A stretch of 64,000 bases of DNA from Cryptomeria japonica (taxonomy: Eukaryota > Streptophyta > Pinopsida > Cupressales > Cupressaceae). The position numbers and the translations under genes are program-made. Positions within the stretch are counted from its first letter, which is position 1. Every line of letters starts with the position of its first letter. The DNA lies in contig NC_081414.1 in assembly GCF_030272615.1 (NCBI RefSeq), forward strand, positions 761,697,148 to 761,761,147, written 5' to 3'. This document shows positions 57,538-64,000 of the stretch, in pieces. The notes beneath the pieces are model-generated. The model saw only the letters and a program-made list of their open reading frames with translations, searched no databases and was not told where the DNA came from.

Positions 57538-59301
57538 TGTAATGCCCCACCAGAAACCCTAAAGGAAAATAATACAACTAGGCAACTAAAAGGGTGTAAT
57601 ATTTTTTTTAAAAGGATTAAGTGCATAATCATATCAATAGCATGTTTAATGACATAACGGAAGTCTAACATATGATCTCCTAAGGGTTACCAAGGAAGAT
57701 TAATTTGTAGATTATACTAACACCATGGTTAATCCAATTGTTCAGCTAATTAGGAAATTAAATTCTTAAGATAAAATCTACACATACACCTAAATTCCAT
57801 AATGAAAGAATCAAAGTATTCCAAAGCAATTATTTTCCCATAGATCATATATACAAAAGATCAAGCAACTGAATTAACATACATCCCAACGATCCAATAG
57901 TACAATATCCAGAAATACATGGTTTCCAATAATACCACGGATTAGAAAAATTACAATATCAAGGTTACATAAAAGTTTGATACAATGACCACAAGGTCTC
58001 AAATGAACAATGATCACAAACATGAGTTGGTACATGAATCATGAACCAAGAAACACCAGCGAAGTCCTTCCTCGCCTGAGGATACATTCCAAAACATCCG
58101 ATGGGAAGTGGCACTACTACTCGACCATGTAATCCCAAAATGGAACCACCCCACCGTGCTAGGAGATAGTAGAAAACCCTCAAGCAAGCAAGGTAAGACA
58201 AGTACGAAAGAACTACAAGACTTCGCAAACATTCATGTCACTCAACTCACAAACACTAGTGACTCTAACGAGAGAGTGTCATCGCATAGCTTAAGATGGA
58301 TACCATGGTACAGCCTCCATAGGTCCCGACCCACATCCTGGGTTATCCTGGTAACCTCTCCTGAACCTTCGGTTCCAACTAAGTCTCATGTGGACCCTAC
58401 CAATCCTTTCGTGAAGACAAGGTGGTAAGTTTGCCATTCCAGGCCTTCTCATAACATTATGAGCCTTGTACTAGCACTCACCTATGCACGAGGTACATTA
58501 TCTTAATTAATATTTATCTCACCCATCCCAAATCAATTATTAGGTTATCACTTTTTAACTGACTTTCGACGGGCTATCCTGTCATCCACTTCGAGCACGG
58601 CCCGCACTCAAAAGCCACTCTCTCTCATAGGACACTACAGGAAAGGTCTCTGTATGAGATCTCTATGGTGAAACAGACAGCCATACCTAATCCTGACAAA
58701 CCACAAGTGAAGGATACACAATCACTAACCCAAGATTGACCATTTGGACAAAACACACAGTGGTTCACATCAATAAGGTTATACAACAACACCTAACCAA
58801 GGAGATATAATAACACAGAATACAATGACATCTCAACCAGAATTGCAATGGAATTTTAACTTGACTGCAAACACCATTTACACAAGATCCTAATACAGAC
58901 AATCTTTTCTTAAAATAGCCAAATGCATAAATAACTTGCAATTTAAGAATTTCAGAAAATAAGAATTACAACTATATTAATACAATTAAATCAATGTTGT
59001 CATTTGTTGAGAAAAGAGGTAAATGAATCAGGACACATGGGAATATAGAGAGCTTAGGCGATATAAAGTTAGAATTTTAAACCATAAGAAATGTTGATAT
59101 TTCTTAGCGAAAAAGAAACATATTAGCAATGTTACGACTTTCATAACTTGTATCATGCTCCCTAACAACTAACCTTATAATATAACTAAGAGATTAAATA
59201 CCCCTATTCACTACTCTAGGGAAACAATATGAAATTATAATATGGCAATATTAGATAATTTTCAAATCCACTTCATTCAAGTTTTTAACATAAGTTAGGG
59301 T

Positions 59302-59349
<48 letters not shown>

Positions 59350-61972
59350 TCATAGGAATCTTTCAAGAAAAAAATAATATTCAACTCAACTTATAATAGA
59401 AAGGAAGACATCTTTAATTGAAATATAACTAATCATTTAGACAAATTCACTACTATAGCAATTAAATTAATTAACATCTATTTCTCTATGATTTCCATTC
59501 ATCTATTTCAAACGATTAATAATACATTTTCAATAAACAATGATATAAGCAAAATCATATAAATAATCATAACCTATATCTAAAACTTCCAATTTCACAC
59601 TTCCTTAAATAATAACCAAAATCAAAAGAAATCTCGACCTCTTTGTAAGCTTGAACTGGTTTGTGAGACTTCTGACGCTCTTCCGCCAAATAGAACTACG
59701 CCTTGCTTGCAAATCTCTCTCCAATCTATCCTATCACTCTATTCTTAAAACAATTGTCTTCTCTCTTTCTTCGATACTATAAGAGTATCTTCTCTATTTC
59801 CTCTACTATTCTCTTCTTTCCTTCGTGAGTCTATCATTTCTCCTTGCTTGTGAATGTGTGTCCTCATCTTCCTATCTTCCATCTCTATTTATCCTAGTTT
59901 TTCCTACGATCTCTCCCCATTCAGAGGCTTGGTGATTGTTACTGATTTGGAGTCTTCTACTTGAGTGTATGTTTAAATTCTTCTCTGATCTCCACATCTA
60001 ACAAAGATGGAAACTCTTGATGCATATGCTGTTGTTATCATGCATGATTATCTATGTATTGGTTTCCTATCGTACAACTCCTACCAATATGACACCACAT
60101 GCCTATTATCTTTATCATTCTTCGCAGTTATTTGTATCTTTTCCTGCAGTTTACGCCACCACTGGGTGTCTACTTCCAACCTGCGTGGAATGAAGAAGTC
60201 AATCTGTAGTTATCATGGGTGATGGCAGATTTATCACTCTATGGGAAGGTTAGACTTGTCTTCTAACACTAGAGTGATCATGGTGAGTTCATTTCTCACG
60301 CTGCCATATCTATCCATGGTCTCCACGTAGATGCTACTCTTAAGTCTGCTTTATAAGTTTAGTTGATCACCTTTGCATGCCATGATCTCCACATTTAAAA
60401 CCTCTAGTTTTCTGCATTAATCGCTGGTCTATGTCTAGGTGCTAGGTTAATCGATAGTTTTAAACATCTGACAGGGTTGTTTACCTCCTTTCCACATTAA
60501 CCTATCTTCCCTGACTTAGTTAGAGTTTTAAATTAATAGCAGAGCATGATATAACTGCAGATCTACCTACCTCGTGGGGTTGAATGCCTTTGTTGCCACA
60601 TCTCTCTCAGTCCATAGAGCATCGACTTGCTGTTTACTGCAGTCGTGAGATGCCAGGTCGACTGGTCGCTTACCGTGGGTCATGGGGTGAGAAGTCGACT
60701 AGTTACATCAGCTTCTCTATCGGCTCGACCACCGGTTCAATAACTATTGAACTTATAGCCCGCCAGCTTTTCAAATATTATAAATAATAATTTCCATGAC
60801 TTTATAATATATGTTATATTTAAACTTAGAGCTTTAACGTTATAATATATAATTATAATTTACGTATATGTTAATGTTCATAAACATGTTTTATGAATAA
60901 TCATTTTTATAGCATAAGACAATAATCATATAAATTAATTTTACAAATTCACCTCAAAATATATATGCGAATATATGTGTGATCGATAAAGTCAAAGTTG
61001 TCTACCATTAATATTTAACTTGCATCAATATAAACAAAATGATTAATCATTCTATATATGGTACGCTAGGTCGTAGAATTCAATTATTCAACTTTTAATT
61101 AATCATATTAAAATAATCAATATAATTAAACTTGAACTATATTCATCTTCGAATATATAAGTTTATAATCGAGTCCTAATATTTAAAATACGTACAACTA
61201 TAGTATAATTTTGAAAACCAAACATAAATTATAGTTTTGATAATTTCCACACAATGAATGTTAAATCATAGAATCACTATTTAATTCACATTATTAACAA
61301 ATTTTCACCCTTCATAGACAAATAAAACATAAAATGCAATAATTAAAATCACTAAACACACAAACTAAGCAAACCTCAAACCAATACTCATAAAAGATGA
61401 AACCACAAAATACAAAGGCCAAACAAACTGACAGGACGACCAACTGACGACACTCACAGGAGTGTAACTGAATAAAATAGGGTCAACTACTATCTCCTCC
61501 ACTTCCATCAAAAAATATAAGGCACACTCAAACCTGTGAAGCCAGGTGGAGATGATACCCCGTACCTACTCGGTACTTGTACCTGCAATATCCTACATCA
61601 CCGAACCACACATGCATATATACAATATAGAAAACACGGCATACACACCGATGAAGGAGAATCATGACATTCCCTGTCTCACCAAAATGAGTGAAGGAAA
61701 ATCATCCCCTTGCATCCAATACACTCCCAGACACACAACATATAATTTCACATTGCATAGATAAAGTAAAGTGTCAGTACATAGCAATAATCCATAAAAT
61801 GCCATAAATCACAAGTACTGAAATACTGCAAATAAATTATGCATCTCACATTTAAATAAAGCATGAAATAATATCATATAAGTCTGAATAACAAATCATG
61901 GTAATGTATCCACTGAAAACAACCAATAATAAAATATGAGTCCAATGAGGTCAAACGAGTAGGGGTACTACA
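57538..61972 (-). repeat. 5' LTR of the gypsy element
   Basis: 4435 bp, uninterrupted. Ends TGTAATGCCCC and GGGGTACTACA on the plus strand. Repeats the whole of 42141-45673 and 53567-54291 in order. Contains an expanded (TA)n run at 59306-59348 that is short in the other LTR (near 43905). No coding frame. Confidence 0.92.
59306..59348. repeat. (AT)n microsatellite inside the gypsy 5' LTR
   Basis: About 21 AT dinucleotides. The same site in the 3' LTR (about 43902-43915) has only a few, so the expansion postdates insertion. Confidence 0.9.
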
Positions 61973-62289
61973 GAAGAGGCATTAAGATGTTAAAAAAGAT
62001 TAATTCAGAATTCACTTGAGATGGATGATTCAAATTCTAAGGAGAAGGAGTTCCTATTTGAAAATAAGATCATTTCAAAACTTGAGGAAGATAGCATTAA
62101 AGAAACTTTTTTGGGTATCCAGCAAATGAGATCTCATGAACGAAAAAATGATTGTGGAAAACTAGCTGCAAAGGAGACAGAAAATCACTAAAAGCTTTAA
62201 GATCAAAAGATGGAAAATCCAAAGGTAAAAAAAAGATCACCTCAATCTTAAATGTAGGAAAGGGAAAGAACCTTCCCACTCAATTATGA
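61973..62289 (+). pseudogene. LINE(+) ORF1, C-terminal part
   Basis: Resumes after the gypsy element with EEALRC, then SLEMDDSNSKEKEFLFENKI, an ISKLEEDSIKETFLGIQQM segment, a Lys-rich end and a stop at 62287-62289 (NLPTQL, then TGA). The stop overlaps the ORF2 ATG by ATGA. Similar acidic-then-basic composition ends ORF1 of the minus-strand LINE. Confidence 0.65.
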
Positions 62290-64000
62290 GGCTCCTTAGT
62301 TGGAATGTTAGGGTTGGAATGTTAGGGGACTATAGGCCCCTAACAAACAGTGCTTAGTCAAGTGTGTCATAAGTATGATAAAAGTTGAATTTGTTTTATT
62401 ACAAGAAATCAAGCTCTCAGAAGGTGAAATATCTTATTTCAATAAAATGATAGGTGTTTGAGACATATAGGTTGTTCAAGCTTAAGGTGCCTCAAGTGGT
62501 TTGGCTATCCTTTGGAATTAGCAGGGTCTCTTTTAAATTATCTCGAAAAGGTGGTTCTTGGTTGAGTGGTGTTATCATTGCTATTGGATGCATTTTGAAA
62601 TTTCATTTGATCAATGTTTATGAACCCACTACTACTCTAAACAAAAATAGGTCTAGGGAAAAATGGATGGATTCATGAGTCATAATCCCTTTCCACATAC
62701 AATTCTTGGCTGGGATTTTAGTGCAATTATCCACCTTTATGAGAAAAGGGGGGGATTCCAAAAGGAATTGTAGCCTCACATTAATTTCAAAGATTGGGTG
62801 TTCAGAAAAAATTTAATAAATCAGTATTTAGAGAATGGGACATTCACATGTAATAATAGATGTTTGGGTTTCAGTTGCATAGCTGAGCAGTTGGATATAT
62901 TTCCGTTTAGAGGAGACTTAACTAAATTTACTATGGATATTAAGTCCTCCATTATTCCATATTCGGGATCTGATCACTTTCTAGTCTTGATGAGCTTTCT
63001 CGCTGCTAAGAATCCCCTTAACTACCCTTTTAAATTTAAAAATATGTTGATGAAGGTTGCAAAAAATTAATCTAATTGATGTCTAGTGGAGGGAGAGTCA
63101 TTTCATAGGATCAAAACTTTTCTACTTCATGTCAAAATTGAAATATATTTAACAAGAATTATTGGTCTGGAATAAAGAACACTTTAATTACATCTTTGCA
63201 ATTAAGAGAAGCATTAAGTAAGAAATGAAATTCTGAATGAGGAAGTCATAAAGGATGGTATGCATCAATAAAAATTATAAAAGGAAAAAGATGTCTTAGG
63301 AAAACATGAAGAAATTTTATCAAAAGAGGAGATTTTTTTGAGACAAAAATCAACAGAGACCTAGCAAGAAAAATGAGACAAAAACTCAAAGTTCTTCTCT
63401 AGTAGTACCAAAATTTGAAGAAGCATAAAAAGAATCACCATATTGAAAAAAGGAGAGAGTAATCTTATAGAATATCAAGAGTGAATTGCAAAGGAAGAAG
63501 ACCCCTTCTTCCAAAATATGCTAAATAATTAGCAAGGTTCCAACCTTGAAGCTCAGTTGTCAAGTTGTTGGAGAATATTCAAAATCTAATCTTTGAGGAT
63601 CAAAGTAAAATACTAAATGATTCATTCACAATTGAGGAGATCGATATTTCTCTAAATCAACTAGACTTGGCTAAAGCCCCTATTCTTGACGGTTTCCCAC
63701 TTGGCTTCTTTAAAAAATGCTAGCATATAGTGGGGGTTGAGCTAGGAGAAGATATTGTAGGGGCTAGAAACTTGGGGAGGTTTCTTAAGTAAATTAGTAA
63801 CACCTTTATTGCTATCATTCCAAAAAAGGAGATCATAAAGGGCCTAAAGGACTATAGGTCAATTTCTCTTTCTAATACTATATACAAAAAAATTATTAGA
63901 AGTTTGGCCATAAAAATGAAGAAAATTCTTCCTTTCATCATTTCAGAGGAACAAACCAATTTTGTGCTTGTTAGGTCAATTCTTGATGGAATAATAATAG
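62286..64000 (+). pseudogene. LINE(+) ORF2: endonuclease and start of reverse transcriptase
   Basis: Starts MRLLSWNVR at 62286. A 14 bp tandem duplication (62299-62326) shifts the frame at once. Further endonuclease pieces across frames: LVKCVISMIKVEFVLLQEIK (about 62350), LAILWN, and the C-terminal block ending SGDLTKF-like then SIIPYSGSDHFLVLMSF (about 62945-62995). The SDH motif of the endonuclease is intact. RT begins near 63640 with LAKAPILDGFPLGFFKKC (the usual KAPGPDG reads KAPILDG), then FIAIIPKKE (63808), DYRSISLSNTIYK (63850) and FVLVRSILDG at the window edge. Many stops. The element continues beyond the window. Confidence 0.83.
62299..62326 (+). repeat. 14 bp tandem duplication in LINE ORF2
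   Basis: GTTGGAATGTTAGG occurs twice in succession. It duplicates the codons of the conserved SWNVRG motif and puts the remainder of ORF2 out of frame. Confidence 0.9.

Larger units (their letters stand above)
42141..61972 (-). mobile_element. Ty3/gypsy chromovirus-type element with 4.4 kb LTRs, containing nested insertions
   Basis: Minus-strand element: 5' LTR 57538-61972, primer site 57524-57535, truncated pol 57364-54340, polypurine tract 54292-54305, and 3' LTR split into 42141-45673 and 53567-54291 by a later element. LTR ends read TGTAGTACC...GGGGCATTACA. The LTRs are about 93% alike over their first few hundred bases by eye. Flanks AAATA/GAAGA do not match exactly, so the target duplication is decayed or lost. 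Gag and most of protease are missing. Confidence 0.9.
32705..64000 (+). mobile_element. Degenerate L1-type LINE (plus strand), split by copia and gypsy elements
   Basis: Pieces in order: 5' tandem repeats and ORF1 start (32705-34380), ORF1 middle (41745-42140), and ORF1 end plus ORF2 (61973 to beyond the window). The intervening DNA is a copia element (34381-41739) and a nested gypsy complex (42141-61972). The ORF1 frame continues in register from 34380 to 41745 once the copia element and one ATGTA copy are removed. ORF1/ORF2 junction is an ATGA overlap at 62286-62289, as in the LINE at 9.8 kb. Confidence 0.82.

Noticed and set aside
42141-61972. 5 bp target duplication for the gypsy element
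   Set aside because: Flanks AAATA and GAAGA agree at only three of five positions; the LTR ends are clear but I do not claim a duplication.

Overview
The window is repeat-dominated, AT-rich plant nuclear DNA. The evidence is an S-locus-type receptor kinase, a LOB-domain protein and an FKGP-type (fucokinase/GDP-fucose pyrophosphorylase) fragment, together with Ty1/copia and Ty3/gypsy retrotransposons primed by initiator-tRNA-Met-like sites and L1-type LINEs. Long LTRs (up to about 4.4 kb), deep nesting and heavy decay suggest a large genome, plausibly a gymnosperm; that is inference, and I cannot name a species. I see no intact host gene: every recognisable coding region is truncated, frameshifted or interrupted by stops.

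Layout. 1-2400: AT-rich spacer with small tandem repeats. 2.7-3.8 kb: two same-strand gene fragments (LOB-domain, FKGP). 4.5-12.5 kb: degenerate LINE on the minus strand, split inside ORF1 by a 1.5 kb element with 193 bp terminal inverted repeats. 12.5-15 kb: spacer with dispersed and direct repeats. 15-23.4 kb: degenerate plus-strand copia element whose two LTRs belong to different families; a 2.5 kb palindromic element with inverted LTRs sits between gag and pol. 23.4-28.5 kb: featureless spacer. 28.5-30.8 kb: receptor-like kinase pseudogene followed by a minisatellite. 32.7 kb to the window end: a second LINE on the plus strand, split by a complete copia element (34381-41739) and by a gypsy element with giant LTRs (42141-61972). 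The downstream gypsy LTR copy is itself split by a non-autonomous retroelement (45674-53566), and that element's 3' LTR contains a further solo LTR (46235-47693).

The insertion order in the right half is LINE, then copia and gypsy (order between them unknown), then the non-autonomous element inside the gypsy LTR, then the solo LTR inside that. Reading frames resume in register across two insertion points (10.2/11.7 kb and 34.38/41.74 kb), which supports those boundaries.

The most novel item is the non-autonomous element. It has copia-type LTRs but carries a coiled-coil protein with four zinc knuckles plus an approximately 1,100-codon protein of unknown function, and no recognisable protease, integrase or reverse transcriptase. 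Second are two insertions that combine retrotransposon-like 5 bp target duplications with inverted terminal repeats.
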